A stretch of DNA of 64,000 bases from the NCBI RefSeq assembly GCF_001298525.1, contig NZ_CP012678.1, positions 62,001 to 126,000 of the forward strand. Direction: 5' to 3'. The notes under the pieces are model-generated. The model saw nothing but the letters and a program-made list of their open reading frames with translations. It made no database searches and was not told where the DNA came from. The number at the start of each line of letters is the position of its first letter. Position 1 is the stretch's first letter. Positions 17,906 through 27,713 of this stretch are shown piece by piece. A program made the translations under genes and the position numbers. The DNA is from Psychrobacter urativorans (GTDB lineage: Bacteria; Pseudomonadota; Gammaproteobacteria; Pseudomonadales; Moraxellaceae).

Positions 17906-19774
17906 TTGTCTATTGAGCGTCATCCAAGTTTACCTAGTTCGCTGTTAACATTTATAGCGCTGCTATTCGTATTGCTATTGAGTCTGATGTTGCCGAAGCC
18001 TGCCTTAGCGGTTGAAGGTAGCGTACTGGGTATTGGCGGTAATAAAGAGGAAAGTGTCAGCGAGCCATTGCCCGATTCTTTTGGGCGTGATTCGCCGCGT
18101 CATACGGTGCAGGGATTTATCAGTGCACTTGGTGAAAACGATTTTTTATTGGCAAGCAATTATCTAAATTTATCCAAATCTGATAATCCAACCACTATTG
18201 TACGTCAGTTTAAACAAGCACTGGATGCAGGCGGACGTTTTCAGCCTGATTTACAGATTAATAATACACCAGAGGGCAATTTAACCGATCAGCTGCCACC
18301 TAGCCAAGAGAAAGTCGGTAGCATTAATATTGGTGAAAAAAGTGTGCCGTTGTTATTAGAGCGGGTAGTGTCGAAAAACGGGGAGCAGTATTGGCAGTTT
18401 TCTAGTGACACGCTCAGCTCTATTCCAGAAGTTATAGAAAATACGCAGCCGACCCTTATATCGCGCTACACCTTTGATGGGCTTGAAGGTAAAAAGCTGT
18501 TTAGTTATCAAGTAACGGATTTAACTGCTGCAGTTGCCATCACTATTGGCAGTTTTATACTAACTTATATGCTGGTTTGGCTATTGTATCATTTGTTAAA
18601 TATTATCTATCCACGTGTACGCGGTGTGCCATTGGGCTTACCAAATAAAGTGATATTACCGCTTGCTGTGGTTATTATGGCATTGATATTATCCGAAATT
18701 ATGGTCTATTTTGGCGTGTCTGTGACGCTGCGTGAACCTGTAAATCGCTTTACCGATATTGCTTCTTGGCTTGCAACAACATGGTTATTGCTACGAGTTA
18801 TCGATTCAATATTTACCCGTGCTGTAAATCTAAGCTATAAAAAGAACTATATCGAGCGCGTTTCCATCTTGGGGTTGATGCGTAAAATCGTCAAAGCCTT
18901 GCTATTGATATTTGCGGTTATTGTTATTTTTGGCAATTTAGGTTTTGATTTAACGACTGGTATTGCAGCATTAGGGGTTGGTGGTTTAGCGTTAGCATTG
19001 GGTGCGCAAAAGACCATCGAGAATTTGGTCGGCAGTGTGGTCGTGGTCGCTGATTCGCCTGTACGTATCGGAGATTATTGTAAATTTGGCACATACGAAG
19101 GCACGGTAGTAGATATTGGTATTCGTTCGTCGCGTGTGCGTACGCTTAACCGTACGATAGTAACCGTGCCAAATGGTGACTTTTCATCTATGCAAATTGA
19201 AAACTTTACTTCACGCGATATGTTCCACTTTTTGCATCATTTGTATATCAAGCGCAATGCTGATATCGACGTGGTGTTTAAAATGGTCGAAGCGTTAAGT
19301 CAGTTTTTAGACACCCATAAATTGACCAATCAAGAATGGAATCAGGCGAACATTTCAGAGCTGCGTCAAGATTGTTACGTCATACAATTGCGTGCTTATG
19401 TGAATGCGGTTAGTGCAACCGAGTTTTATGGGAAACAAGATATTTTGTTGGTTGATGTGTTATCGCTAGTAAAAAAATATAACGTTGAACAAGCCTTGCC
19501 GACTCAGCAGCTTTTGGTCAATCCAGATGAACTGAAGCATCAGTTAGAAAAGGCGACTGAAGATAAAGTAGAGAAGGTCGAACTGACGAATACTAATGTC
19601 ACTCACGATGATAATAAGCCTGTCAACTTAAGCAAGGAAACTGAAGCGACTGGCTTTGAAGTTGATAATGAGGTAAAGAACAATGAAGAGGATAAACCAA
19701 TCGTTAAACGCCAGTTTAGGCATTTAAAAAAAGGCTTTAGATTTCCTAAAGTAAAAAAACATGAGCCTCGTTAA
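17906..19774 (+). CDS. MscS-family mechanosensitive ion channel
   Basis: MscS-type channels open under membrane tension to release solutes in osmotic downshock. The 622-residue protein has an N-terminal signal-like helix (about 12-35), a periplasmic domain, then transmembrane segments near 210-230, 250-270, 285-300 and 325-345. The pore-lining helix is recognisable in GIAALGVGGLALALGAQKTIENLVGS, and the MscS beta domain in DYCKFGTYEGTVVDIGIRSSRVRT and TVPNGDF. The C-terminal ~70 residues are highly charged and low in complexity. The start is TTG at 17906 with GAGGT five bases upstream; no ATG fits as well. Probably inner membrane. Confidence 0.9.
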   Translation: MSIERHPSLPSSLLTFIALLFVLLLSLMLPKPALAVEGSVLGIGGNKEESVSEPLPDSFGRDSPRHTVQGFISALGENDFLLASNYLNLSKSDNPTTIVRQFKQALDAGGRFQPDLQINNTPEGNLTDQLPPSQEKVGSINIGEKSVPLLLERVVSKNGEQYWQFSSDTLSSIPEVIENTQPTLISRYTFDGLEGKKLFSYQVTDLTAAVAITIGSFILTYMLVWLLYHLLNIIYPRVRGVPLGLPNKVILPLAVVIMALILSEIMVYFGVSVTLREPVNRFTDIASWLATTWLLLRVIDSIFTRAVNLSYKKNYIERVSILGLMRKIVKALLLIFAVIVIFGNLGFDLTTGIAALGVGGLALALGAQKTIENLVGSVVVVADSPVRIGDYCKFGTYEGTVVDIGIRSSRVRTLNRTIVTVPNGDFSSMQIENFTSRDMFHFLHHLYIKRNADIDVVFKMVEALSQFLDTHKLTNQEWNQANISELRQDCYVIQLRAYVNAVSATEFYGKQDILLVDVLSLVKKYNVEQALPTQQLLVNPDELKHQLEKATEDKVEKVELTNTNVTHDDNKPVNLSKETEATGFEVDNEVKNNEEDKPIVKRQFRHLKKGFRFPKVKKHEPR

Positions 19775-19796
19775 GAGGTAATAAATATAAAATTAT

Positions 19797-19830
19797 AAAA
19801 AAGGACTGCGCTTAGGCAGTCCTTTTTTTA
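19797..19830. terminator. bidirectional terminator between MscS-type and Smr genes
   Basis: AAGGACTGC pairs with GCAGTCCTT around a six-base loop, flanked by A and T runs. It serves the convergent genes on both sides. Confidence 0.9.
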
Positions 19831-19857
19831 TAGCTAATTTATGATAATTATCAATAT

Positions 19858-20592
19858 TTATTTTTCTGCATCGGTCTTGTTCTTTTTTAACAATACCAAT
19901 ACCGCACCATTACCACCGTCTTTTGGTGGTGCTGAACAAAATGCTAACACTTCTGGTAATTGACGTAACCAACCATTGACACAGGTTTTAAGAATAGCTT
20001 CACTACCTTTACCATGGACGATTTTTACTGATGTTTCATTGTTTTGCTTGGCTTGGCTAAGCAGTTGCGTCATTGCTACACGTGCCTCTTCAATGGTACA
20101 ACCATGAATATCTACCGCATCATACCAACGCAATTTACCTTGTTTTAACTGGGTAAATATCTTGTTCTGCAAAGTTGGGTTTTTATAAGATAAATACGCT
20201 TCACCAGCGACAGGGTTCAGTAGCGCTTGCATATCGGATAAGCCTGCGCCCAGTTCTACGGCATCACTACCTTGTGCAGCGGCACGTTTTGATAAAGTTG
20301 CTGCATCAGGTTTACTGCCTTTTTTAGCATTGGCAGGCGAGCGCACGTTTTTATCATCGAGCTGATTAACGCCGTGCATCGCTTGCATAAACAAGACTTT
20401 ATCGTCGTCAATATGCTCAGAGTCCATTTGCTTGACGGTTTTCTTCACTTGTTTTTGGGTAAGTAGAGAAACCGGCTCTGTTGGTTTGCCATTATCGCCA
20501 TCTGGGGACGTGGTATCACGACCTTTGCTGAGTTGACCTTTAAGCTCTTTGAGTTGGTCTTGCATTTCTTGTGAAAATAGAGAATTTGACAT
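19858..20592 (-). CDS. Smr-domain protein
   Basis: The 244-residue protein ends in an Smr domain (about 155-240): VDIHGCTIEEA replaces the LDLHG motif, followed by IVHGKGS and the GGNGAV glycine motif. Stand-alone Smr proteins such as E. coli SmrA/SmrB have endonuclease activity; SmrB cuts mRNA at collided ribosomes. The N-terminal ~150 residues are charged and low in complexity. It lies 71 bases after trpC on the same strand with no terminator between, so it may be cotranscribed with trpGDC. Which Smr subgroup it belongs to is unclear. Confidence 0.88.
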   Translation of the reverse strand: MSNSLFSQEMQDQLKELKGQLSKGRDTTSPDGDNGKPTEPVSLLTQKQVKKTVKQMDSEHIDDDKVLFMQAMHGVNQLDDKNVRSPANAKKGSKPDAATLSKRAAAQGSDAVELGAGLSDMQALLNPVAGEAYLSYKNPTLQNKIFTQLKQGKLRWYDAVDIHGCTIEEARVAMTQLLSQAKQNNETSVKIVHGKGSEAILKTCVNGWLRQLPEVLAFCSAPPKDGGNGAVLVLLKKNKTDAEK

Positions 20593-20663
20593 AGAAGTTA
20601 GCGCGTCTGTTTAATGAGTGAATAGGTAAAAATAGTTAAATAGGTGCTGCTATATTCGCTACT

Positions 20664-21557
20664 TTACGCGCTCACAGCGACGCCTGCAAGTAACGATTGT
20701 AACGCCTGCCCAGGGTGGTCAGTTTTCATAAACTGCTCACCAATTAAAAAGTGTTGAATATCGTGTTTCAGCATCAGATGAATATCAGCGGCGTTATGAA
20801 TACCACTTTCGGTGACAATCAGCGGTTTTAATAATGAGTCTTCGCCATCATTATGGTCATTATTAGCCAAGGCTTGCAACAGCGTGTTTTTTAAGTCTAA
20901 GGTGGTTTGTAAGTCCACTTCAAAAGTATTTAAATTACGGTTATTAATACCATAAATATTATGGACTGAGCGCGGTAATTGTAGGGCGCGTTCAAGCTCT
21001 TCGGCAGTATGTATTTCAATTAAAACATCCATACCGAGTTTAATGCTGAGCGCGTGCAATTCTTGCAACTGCGTATCTTCTAGACACGCCATAATGAGTA
21101 AAATACAGTCAGCGCCCAGTAAATACGATTGATAAATTTGATACACATCAATCATAAAATCTTTACGCAATATCGGTAAATTGCAGGCTTCGCGCGCTTG
21201 GATAAGATAGCTATCATCACCTTGAAAATAATCGCGATCGGTCAAGATGGATAGGCAGCTTGCTCCTGCTTGCTCATATTGCGCAGCAAAGGCGGCAGGG
21301 GCAAAATTATGGTTGATAATGCCTTTAGAGGGTGAAGCTTTTTTAATCTCAGCGATAATACCAATATCGGCAGCACGTAAGGCGTTAGCGAAGCCACGAC
21401 GTGGGCGCTTATCAGCAGCAACTTGTGCTTGCAATTCTGTCAGTGACAGCGCGTTACTGGCGGCTTTAACTTCGTCGCGTTTGGTGGCGACAATACGCTG
21501 TAATACTGAAGGAATGTGAGCGTCTGAGCTTGTATTAGTTTGAGTGTTTGTAGTCAT
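20664..21557 (-). CDS. trpC: indole-3-glycerol-phosphate synthase TrpC
   Basis: TrpC closes the indole ring, converting carboxyphenylamino-deoxyribulose phosphate to indole-3-glycerol phosphate. The 297-residue TIM-barrel shows IIAEIKKASPSKG (catalytic Glu and Lys), CLSILTDRDYFQG, LPILRKDFMIDVYQ, GINNRNL, and VTESGI. It is the monofunctional form without a TrpF domain. It follows trpD closely on the same strand. Confidence 0.96.
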   Translation of the reverse strand: MTTNTQTNTSSDAHIPSVLQRIVATKRDEVKAASNALSLTELQAQVAADKRPRRGFANALRAADIGIIAEIKKASPSKGIINHNFAPAAFAAQYEQAGASCLSILTDRDYFQGDDSYLIQAREACNLPILRKDFMIDVYQIYQSYLLGADCILLIMACLEDTQLQELHALSIKLGMDVLIEIHTAEELERALQLPRSVHNIYGINNRNLNTFEVDLQTTLDLKNTLLQALANNDHNDGEDSLLKPLIVTESGIHNAADIHLMLKHDIQHFLIGEQFMKTDHPGQALQSLLAGVAVSA

Positions 21558-21631
21558 TATATTATCCAGCTAGCAATCAGTTTAATAGGGCAATCAATAG
21601 TAATGTTTTATTAAAATAAAACAGTGGCAAA

Positions 21632-22783
21632 TCAAGCACTCGCAGCAAGTTGCTGGGTATACTCAGCTAGAGATTCAAGCTTGGTTAATGCGGAACCGTT
21701 TTGAATAACCGCCTGTGCTTGACTGACGCCATCTTTATAGTTACTGGCAAGCCCTGCCGTATAAATCGCTGCCCCTGCATTGAGGGCAATCATATCGCGG
21801 GCTTTGAGTATTGAGCGCTCAGTAGTGGCATTACCCGATAAGGCGGCACGAATCAGCTCAAGGCTTTCTTCTGGTGACTCTACATCAAGTCCAATAAGGG
21901 TCTGGGACTCGATACCTGCATCTTCTGGCATAATGTCATAGACGGAGATTTCACCATCTTTGAGCTCAGCGACGGTGGTGGAGGTCGCAAGGCTGATTTC
22001 ATCTAAGCCATCTTTTGCGCCAACAATCATCACATGACGTGCGCCCAGATTTCTCATCACCTTTGCCATTGGCTCACATAAGCGCGCGGTAAAGACCCCA
22101 ATCACCAAATTAGGGACGCCAGCAGGATTGGTTAAAGGACCTAAAATATTAAAAATCGTGCGGGATTTTAACTCACGGCGTACCGGATTGGCATAACGCA
22201 TGGCGCTGTGGTGATTTGGCGCAAACAAAAAGCCAATGCCTTGGTTTTCAATGCAATCAAGCGTTTGCGTTGGGGTGAGCGCCAGACTGATACCCGCTTG
22301 CTCTAGCAAGTCTGAGCTACCAGAGCGCGTAGATACTCCGCGGTTACCGTGTTTAGCGACTTGTGCGCCAGCCGCAGCAGCAACCAAAGCTGAAGCAGTA
22401 GACACGTTAAATAAATTAGCGCCATCACCACCAGTACCAACAATATCAACCAGATAATCGCAAGCATTCGGTGCAATGTTTTCTGCTAAAGCTCGCATGG
22501 CACTGGCGGCAGCGGTAATCTCATCAATGGATTCACCTTTCATGCGCAGTCCGGTCAAAATAGCGCCCATCATCGCGTTGCTACATTTGCCATGCATAAT
22601 AATCAGCATGACTTGGTACATCTCATCAAAGGTTAAATCAATATGTTGAAAAATGCGGTCTAAAGCACTGGTAAGCAGTGTGTGAATGTCTGCATCCGAA
22701 AGTTTAGCAATGTCTTCAGGCGTATTTATGGAGGCTAGCGGTGCATCTTGTTTGTGCCTATCCTTTATATGAGCAATGGTCAT
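21632..22783 (-). CDS. trpD: anthranilate phosphoribosyltransferase TrpD
   Basis: TrpD transfers phosphoribose from PRPP to anthranilate. Conserved motifs are VDIVGTGGDGANLFNVSTASA (the GTGGD PRPP loop), KHGNRGVSTRSGSSDLLE and the FLFAPNHHSAMR stretch. The frame extends to a TTG at 22846 overlapping the trpG stop by eight bases, which would add 21 residues; the ATG at 22781-22783 gives MTIAHIKDRHK and 383 residues. I prefer the ATG, though it has only a weak ribosome site (ACGAGA), and translation from the overlapping TTG remains possible. Confidence 0.94.
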   Translation of the reverse strand: MTIAHIKDRHKQDAPLASINTPEDIAKLSDADIHTLLTSALDRIFQHIDLTFDEMYQVMLIIMHGKCSNAMMGAILTGLRMKGESIDEITAAASAMRALAENIAPNACDYLVDIVGTGGDGANLFNVSTASALVAAAAGAQVAKHGNRGVSTRSGSSDLLEQAGISLALTPTQTLDCIENQGIGFLFAPNHHSAMRYANPVRRELKSRTIFNILGPLTNPAGVPNLVIGVFTARLCEPMAKVMRNLGARHVMIVGAKDGLDEISLATSTTVAELKDGEISVYDIMPEDAGIESQTLIGLDVESPEESLELIRAALSGNATTERSILKARDMIALNAGAAIYTAGLASNYKDGVSQAQAVIQNGSALTKLESLAEYTQQLAASA

Positions 22784-22838
22784 GATGGTCTCGTTTACTA
22801 TTATTTTTTTATGTAATGATACAAAGTATTTTGGGTCA

Positions 22839-23462
22839 TTAGCCAACTTGTGGTAACTGATCGGTGCTCAGTTTTGCTAAGTTGTGGGTTCTTAAGAAGT
22901 TATTCAGCAGCTGGTAACCGGCTTCACTTAAGATAGATTCTGGGTGAAATTGCACCCCTTCTATCGCAAATTCTTTATGACGAAAGCCCATAATTTCTTC
23001 AATACTGCCATCTGTATTCTGTGTCCATGCCGTAACTTCTAAACAATCGGGTAGGCTGGTTTTATCCACCACTAAAGAGTGATAACGCGTGGCTTGCGAA
23101 GGATTGGGCAAGTCTACAAATACGCCTTGATTGTTATGATAAACGGCAGATAAGCGACCATGCATGACCTCGCCAGCTTTGACCACTTGTCCACCAAATG
23201 CTTGACCAATGGCTTGATGACCCAAGCAAATACCCAAAATAGGAATAATCCCTTTAAACGTATCAATAATATCTAGTGAGATACCCGCACGATCAGGATC
23301 GCAAGGACCTGGACCAATGACAATGATATCCGGCGCCAGTGTTTTAACGTCGTCTAAAGTGACCTGATCATTACGCCAGACGGTGATGTCCTGCTGCAAT
23401 TCACCGAAATACTGTACAATATTGTACGTAAAGCTGTCGTAATTATCGATCATTAGAATCAT
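22839..23462 (-). CDS. trpG: anthranilate synthase glutamine amidotransferase subunit TrpG
   Basis: TrpG supplies ammonia from glutamine to TrpE for anthranilate synthesis. The 207-residue class I amidotransferase has [18 protein letters not shown], the nucleophile motif [11 protein letters not shown] and the His-Glu pair in VQFHPESI. It starts the trpG-trpD-trpC(-smr) cluster; trpE is not adjacent in this window. The enzyme may also serve p-aminobenzoate synthesis, as in some relatives. Confidence 0.95.
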   Translation of the reverse strand: MILMIDNYDSFTYNIVQYFGELQQDITVWRNDQVTLDDVKTLAPDIIVIGPGPCDPDRAGISLDIIDTFKGIIPILGICLGHQAIGQAFGGQVVKAGEVMHGRLSAVYHNNQGVFVDLPNPSQATRYHSLVVDKTSLPDCLEVTAWTQNTDGSIEEIMGFRHKEFAIEGVQFHPESILSEAGYQLLNNFLRTHNLAKLSTDQLPQVG

Positions 23463-23533
23463 TATGGGTTCAACCTATTAATGTGTTTTTGTTTTATAAA
23501 GGTAGGCTTATTACTGTGTATGACATTACGCAT

Positions 23534-23565
23534 CTAACATGACGTTAGAGCAATGCCTATTGCTC
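23534..23565 (-). promoter_or_regulatory. two adjacent hairpins in the trpG leader
   Basis: CTAAC/GTTAG (23534-23548) and GAGCAAT/ATTGCTC (23548-23565) share one base. No T run follows on the minus strand, so it is not an ordinary terminator. It may be an operator or mRNA structure ahead of trpGDC. Confidence 0.4.
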
Positions 23566-23762
23566 GTATTTGTTGTCGATGTTTATGGTATCAGTTAGAT
23601 TTTCATCCAGTATGTTACCACTAGGTACATTATCACTGAGCAGGTTATCTTACCACTATTTTGTGTTCTATTAAATGTCGTCTACTGCTGCACGCTAATC
23701 AAAAATATTATTCATATAAATCTATACAAAAACCCTGAATAATGAGAATCTTAGCCTCGATA

Positions 23763-23776
23763 ATGACAAATGTCAT
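23763..23776. promoter_or_regulatory. palindrome ATGACAAATGTCAT, candidate operator
   Basis: Six-base perfect arms flank AA, about 190 bases upstream of glnA. The binding protein is unknown. Confidence 0.35.
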
Positions 23777-23934
23777 GTTGATGAGTGCATAACAGTTCAG
23801 CATTATTGGTCAGATATTGCTAAAATAGCACCAGCGCTGATTATCCCTATGAAACTTTGGGGTAATGGTAAGTGAGCACCGTCAAACACCACAATAAAGC
23901 TGTCTCGACAACGAGTACAGAAACTTTAAATCGT

Positions 23935-23940
23935 TATAAT
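23935..23940 (+). promoter_or_regulatory. glnA -10 element
   Basis: A perfect TATAAT lies 25 bases before the glnA ATG. No strong -35 is present at 16-18 bases, so activation by a regulator is plausible. Confidence 0.45.
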
Positions 23941-23965
23941 CTGATAACCACGAGGGAAATTTTTT

Positions 23966-25375
23966 ATGTCGAATAAATTACTAGATCTTATCAAGTCATC
24001 TAATGCCAAATGGGTTGACTTTCGTTTTACGGATACTCGCGGCAAAGAGCATCATATGAGCTTTCCATCTCATAGCGTTGATGAAGAATCAATGGAAGAT
24101 GGCAAGATGTTTGATGGTTCATCAATCGCTGGTTGGAAAGGTATCGAAGCGTCAGATATGATCTTGCGTCCTGATCCAGAGACTGCATTTATCGACCCGT
24201 TCTTTGATGCGGTTACTGTGGTGGTGACTTGTGACATCATTGAACCATCAACGCTACAAGGTTATGACCGTGACCCACGCTCTATCGCGCGCCGTGCCGA
24301 AGAATACTTGAAATCTACTGGCATTGGTGATACCGCTTATTTCGGTCCTGAGCCAGAATTTTTTGTATTTGACGAAGTAAAATGGTCTATTGATATGTCA
24401 GGCGTGAGCCATGAGATTGTCGCTGAAGAAGCCGCATGGTCAACCAATAAGGACTATGAATGGGGCAATATGGGACACCGCCCACGTGTTAAGGGCGCGT
24501 ACGTTCCTGTACCACCAGTCGATAGCTCACAAGATATGCGTGCCGTGATGTGTGACCGTATCGAAGATATCGTTGGTGAAGGTTGCATCGAAGTCCATCA
24601 TCATGAAGTTGCGCCTTGTCAGTTAGAAATTGGTGTCGCGTTTAATACCCTAGTGCGTAAAGCGGATGAAGTACAGCAGCTAAAATATGCGGTACATAAC
24701 GTCGCGCATCAGTTTGGCAAAACAGCGACCTTTATGCCTAAGCCTATCGTTGGTGACAATGGTTCAGGTATGCATGTACATATTTCTATTTCAAAAGACG
24801 GCGTAAATACCTTCTCTGGTGACGAATATGCGGGTCTGTCTGAATCGGCGCTATATTTCATCGGTGGTATCATTAAGCACGCCCGCGCGCTAAATGCGAT
24901 TACCAATCCTTCAACCAATAGCTACAAGCGCCTTGTGCCGCATTATGAAGCGCCAATTAAGTTGGCATATTCGGCATCTAACCGTTCAGCGTCTATTCGT
25001 ATTCCACACGTATCAAGCCCAAAAGCGGTACGTGTTGAAGCGCGATTCCCTGATCCAGCCGCCAACCCATATCTAGCCTTTGCCGCGTTATTGATGGCGG
25101 GTCTTGATGGTATTCAAAACAAAATCCATCCAGGCGAAGCGGCTGATAAAAACTTGTATGACTTACCACCAGAAGAAGAAGCACTCATCCCAACGGTTGC
25201 TGAAAATTTAGAAGTGGCACTACAAGCGTTAAGAGACGATCATGAGTTCTTATTAAAAGGTGATGTATTCACCAAAGATATGTTAGAAGCTTATATCGCG
25301 CTCAAAGAAGAAGAAGTGCAACGCGTCAACATTACCGTGCATCCTGTTGAGTTTGACTTGTACTATAGCTGCTAA
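23966..25375 (+). CDS. glnA: glutamine synthetase type I GlnA
   Basis: GlnA makes glutamine from glutamate, ammonia and ATP as a cytoplasmic dodecamer. The 469-residue protein has [13 protein letters not shown], the FGPEPEFF metal site, [10 protein letters not shown], and the late NRSASIRIP motif. Tyr398 in NLYDLPPEE is the conserved adenylylation site, so control by GlnE is expected. GAGGG precedes the ATG. It is followed by a strong terminator and a DUF4124 gene, an order also known from Pseudomonas. Confidence 0.98.
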   Translation: MSNKLLDLIKSSNAKWVDFRFTDTRGKEHHMSFPSHSVDEESMEDGKMFDGSSIAGWKGIEASDMILRPDPETAFIDPFFDAVTVVVTCDIIEPSTLQGYDRDPRSIARRAEEYLKSTGIGDTAYFGPEPEFFVFDEVKWSIDMSGVSHEIVAEEAAWSTNKDYEWGNMGHRPRVKGAYVPVPPVDSSQDMRAVMCDRIEDIVGEGCIEVHHHEVAPCQLEIGVAFNTLVRKADEVQQLKYAVHNVAHQFGKTATFMPKPIVGDNGSGMHVHISISKDGVNTFSGDEYAGLSESALYFIGGIIKHARALNAITNPSTNSYKRLVPHYEAPIKLAYSASNRSASIRIPHVSSPKAVRVEARFPDPAANPYLAFAALLMAGLDGIQNKIHPGEAADKNLYDLPPEEEALIPTVAENLEVALQALRDDHEFLLKGDVFTKDMLEAYIALKEEEVQRVNITVHPVEFDLYYSC

Positions 25376-25409
25376 TTTTAGCTCATCCGCTCAATTATTT
25401 TAAATGATA

Positions 25410-25444
25410 AAAAACCAGCTCAGCGCGTCTTAGCTGGTTTTTTT
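25410..25444 (+). terminator. glnA terminator
   Basis: AAAACCAGCT and AGCTGGTTTTTTT pair around an eleven-base loop, 35 bases after the stop. Confidence 0.93.
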
Positions 25445-25574
25445 ATGGTTGTTTATAAGGTAAATAGTATTAATAAACTATCTGATAAAAAATTAACGCT
25501 TCTCATCTTAAAAAGACCGCGTTATAAGGGTTATAATCATGATTAATAACGCTCATTAACGAGGTTGACTGACT

Positions 25575-26414
25575 ATGACTCTATTATCCACATCGCCACG
25601 ACTGACGAAGATGGCAGCGGCTACAGGCAATAAATCATCAGGCAAGAAGTCATCACGTAAAAATAGCCTGCTAAATGGTATCCTGCTGGGTATGGTAGTT
25701 TTTTACGCACCATTAACCAATGCCTCCTCTATTTATAAAGTGATTGATCAGCAAACAGGGCGTGTGACGTTTACGGACAATGTACAAAAATATGAGCAGC
25801 AAACAGGCAAGAAAATTAGCCAAACGGGCATTACTACTGAAACCCATGCTCATAGCGCAACGAGTGGTCAATCAGGTACGGCTAATACTGAGTCGAGTGC
25901 ATCGACACAAACCATTGGCGCCGCACAAAATACCTCAACGGCAACCAAAGCGCCCCGAGTAAATTATCAGTTGACCATGACTGAACCCAGCGAAGAACGT
26001 GCTTATCATCGTCCGGCACAAAATATCGTCGTCAACGTACAACTCAAGCCTGCGCTGCAAGCTGGTGATAGTGTGAGTATCTACTTAGATGGTAATCAGG
26101 TCACCCAAGGCTTAAGCGCATCAATCGCTACGGTAGATCTCTTGCCTGGTGCGCATACTATCAAAGTAGTGGTGAGCAATGAGAAAGGGCAGAGCGTGGC
26201 GCAAGTTTCGCGCACTGTCTACGTGCTTCAAAATACGGCAATGTTGCAAAATAACAAGAAAATTGCCCAACAGCTTTTAGCGTATGAGCAGTTGCCATGG
26301 CATCAAAAGGTATTATTGAAATTGCGCCAAGATGGTAAACAACCCAATATACAATCATCCGCTAAGCCGCAAGCGGATACACCGATGACACTTGAGCAGC
26401 CAGCAATTAAATAA
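25575..26414 (+). CDS. DUF4124-domain envelope protein
   Basis: The 279-residue protein has a positively charged N-terminus (Lys-rich, about 10-35), a hydrophobic export segment (about 36-55, ending NASS) and then a DUF4124-type motif IYKVIDQQTGRVTFTDN. After a Ser/Thr/Gln-rich linker (about 95-125) comes an Ig-like beta domain (about 130-215, with VSIYLDGNQV and LLPGAHTIKVVV). It is probably periplasmic. In Pseudomonas a DUF4124 gene also follows glnA, so the association is conserved, but no function is established. Confidence 0.78.
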   Translation: MTLLSTSPRLTKMAAATGNKSSGKKSSRKNSLLNGILLGMVVFYAPLTNASSIYKVIDQQTGRVTFTDNVQKYEQQTGKKISQTGITTETHAHSATSGQSGTANTESSASTQTIGAAQNTSTATKAPRVNYQLTMTEPSEERAYHRPAQNIVVNVQLKPALQAGDSVSIYLDGNQVTQGLSASIATVDLLPGAHTIKVVVSNEKGQSVAQVSRTVYVLQNTAMLQNNKKIAQQLLAYEQLPWHQKVLLKLRQDGKQPNIQSSAKPQADTPMTLEQPAIK

Positions 26415-26508
26415 CTATTGGTAAAGTGCGTGATTTATTAACCCGTACTTTACTGATAAAACATCTGATTAAATGATAAATCGTGTCGGCTTATATTGAT
26501 AAATAAAA

Positions 26509-26542
26509 TAAAGGCAATCGCTATATTTAGCGATTGCCTTTA
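26509..26542. terminator. bidirectional terminator, DUF4124 / SIMPL genes
   Basis: Fifteen-base perfect arms, TAAAGGCAATCGCTA and its complement, flank a four-base loop between convergent genes. Confidence 0.92.
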
Positions 26543-26583
26543 TTGTTAAGCGTTATTGTCTTTTTATACAGACATCTTCATTA

Positions 26584-27294
26584 CTATCTTGTCAATTCAA
26601 TCGTACCACCTGCCGTCACCGAAATAGTGCTATTACCCGACTCAAAGCTTTGGCTTGGTACTGAGTCTTCCATGGCTGCTGCTTTCATGCTGTACATTGG
26701 GCGTGGATAGTTATTATTGTTGGTATTAAGGTTGACCGTTACTACGCGATAGCTACTTGCATCCCAAGCACGGGTTAAGTTTTTTGCTTGTAGTTGAAAG
26801 GCGCGCGAGGCACTGGTCATCAGTTTTTGTTCTATGGCATCTTTCTTACTATCTGAAACCCCAAAGTTGAGATTGTTCATGACCAATGTTTCTTGCAAAT
26901 CGGCAATCAGCTGGCTAGTCGCTGCAAAGTCGGTACTTTTTATGTCGATATTGGCTTGTCCAGTCCAGCCGATAATTTTTTCGTTTTTATCATAGCGTGG
27001 ATAGGTGCTTTGCTGTCCGGTGCTGACCGTGACGCTAGGATAGCGCTTAGCAATGTTTAACGCTTTATTTACCGCGGTATTAAGCTGTGTTGCTAACGTT
27101 TTGGCATCAGTGGCTTGCAGTTTTTTATATAAACTGGCGCGTACTTCATCATTTGCTACTTCTTCTTTGACTTCTGTTTGAAAGCTGAGTTGGTCATAAC
27201 CAGTTGGGGCGGCTTGCGCTCCTGTCATGGCAAAAGTAAGAAGGCAGGCAGCACTAGATGCCATAAATAATTTGTTTAATAGAGTGTTTTTCAT
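26584..27294 (-). CDS. SIMPL-domain (DUF541) secreted protein
   Basis: The 236-residue protein starts with a clear signal peptide (KNTLLNKLF, hydrophobic core, AQAA cleavage region). The mature part fits the DUF541/SIMPL family: an N-terminal DEVRASLYKK region, the VSTGQQSTYPRYDKNEKIIGW segment, ATSQLIADLQ and a C-terminal strand ending GTIELTR. SIMPL proteins such as E. coli YggE are periplasmic and linked to oxidative stress or envelope roles without a defined activity. AAGGA precedes the ATG. It is monocistronic. Confidence 0.82.
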   Translation of the reverse strand: MKNTLLNKLFMASSAACLLTFAMTGAQAAPTGYDQLSFQTEVKEEVANDEVRASLYKKLQATDAKTLATQLNTAVNKALNIAKRYPSVTVSTGQQSTYPRYDKNEKIIGWTGQANIDIKSTDFAATSQLIADLQETLVMNNLNFGVSDSKKDAIEQKLMTSASRAFQLQAKNLTRAWDASSYRVVTVNLNTNNNNYPRPMYSMKAAAMEDSVPSQSFESGNSTISVTAGGTIELTR

Positions 27295-27441
27295 TATAAA
27301 TTCCTTAATAAGTACAGCGATAAAATAGGTTTTTGTTTATTATCTGGCTAAAATAGCAAATTTTAACTAAGATGCTGTGATAATTTTGTCAGCATATTGC
27401 TAGATTCTACAGTGCTCTGACAGAAAAATTTACTTTAGGGC

Positions 27442-27469
27442 TTGTAATATTAAAAAAACCTTGTATAAT
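27442..27469 (+). promoter_or_regulatory. promoter of the SRP RNA gene
   Basis: TTGTAA (27442-27447) and TATAAT (27464-27469) are 16 bases apart. The predicted start, about 27476-27478, matches the 5' side of the SRP RNA terminal stem. Confidence 0.75.
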
Positions 27470-27476
27470 TTGCGAC

Positions 27477-27594
<118 letters not shown>

Positions 27595-27681
27595 GCCTAA
27601 AATTTGATAATATAGCTATAACGTAATTAGTTATCAAACAATGAGTTATAAAATAATATTTAAAACTCTTGTTTGTTATTC

Positions 27682-27713
27682 GAAGCCCTTCATTTGTAAG
27701 GGCTTTTTTTTGT
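27682..27713 (+). terminator. second terminator after the SRP RNA gene
   Basis: GAAGCCCTT pairs with AAGGGCTT around a seven-base loop and is followed by eight T. It lies about 90 bases after the SRP RNA end, with no gene between; it may back up readthrough. Confidence 0.8.

Larger units (their letters stand above)
23463..23965. other. 503-base divergent control region, trpG / glnA
   Basis: The trpG side holds two abutting hairpins at 23534-23565. The middle holds the palindrome ATGACA-AA-TGTCAT (23763-23776). The glnA side has TATAAT at 23935-23940 and GAGGG before the start. No gene, tryptophan-rich leader peptide or sigma-54 promoter with correct spacing was found. Confidence 0.5.

Noticed and set aside
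23463..23600. Classical trp attenuator leader peptide before trpG
   Set aside because: No short frame with adjacent tryptophan codons and no T run after the hairpins.
23810..23830. Possible sigma-54 promoter for glnA (TTGG...TTGCT)
   Set aside because: The GG and GC are nine bases apart, not ten, so it does not fit the -24/-12 consensus.
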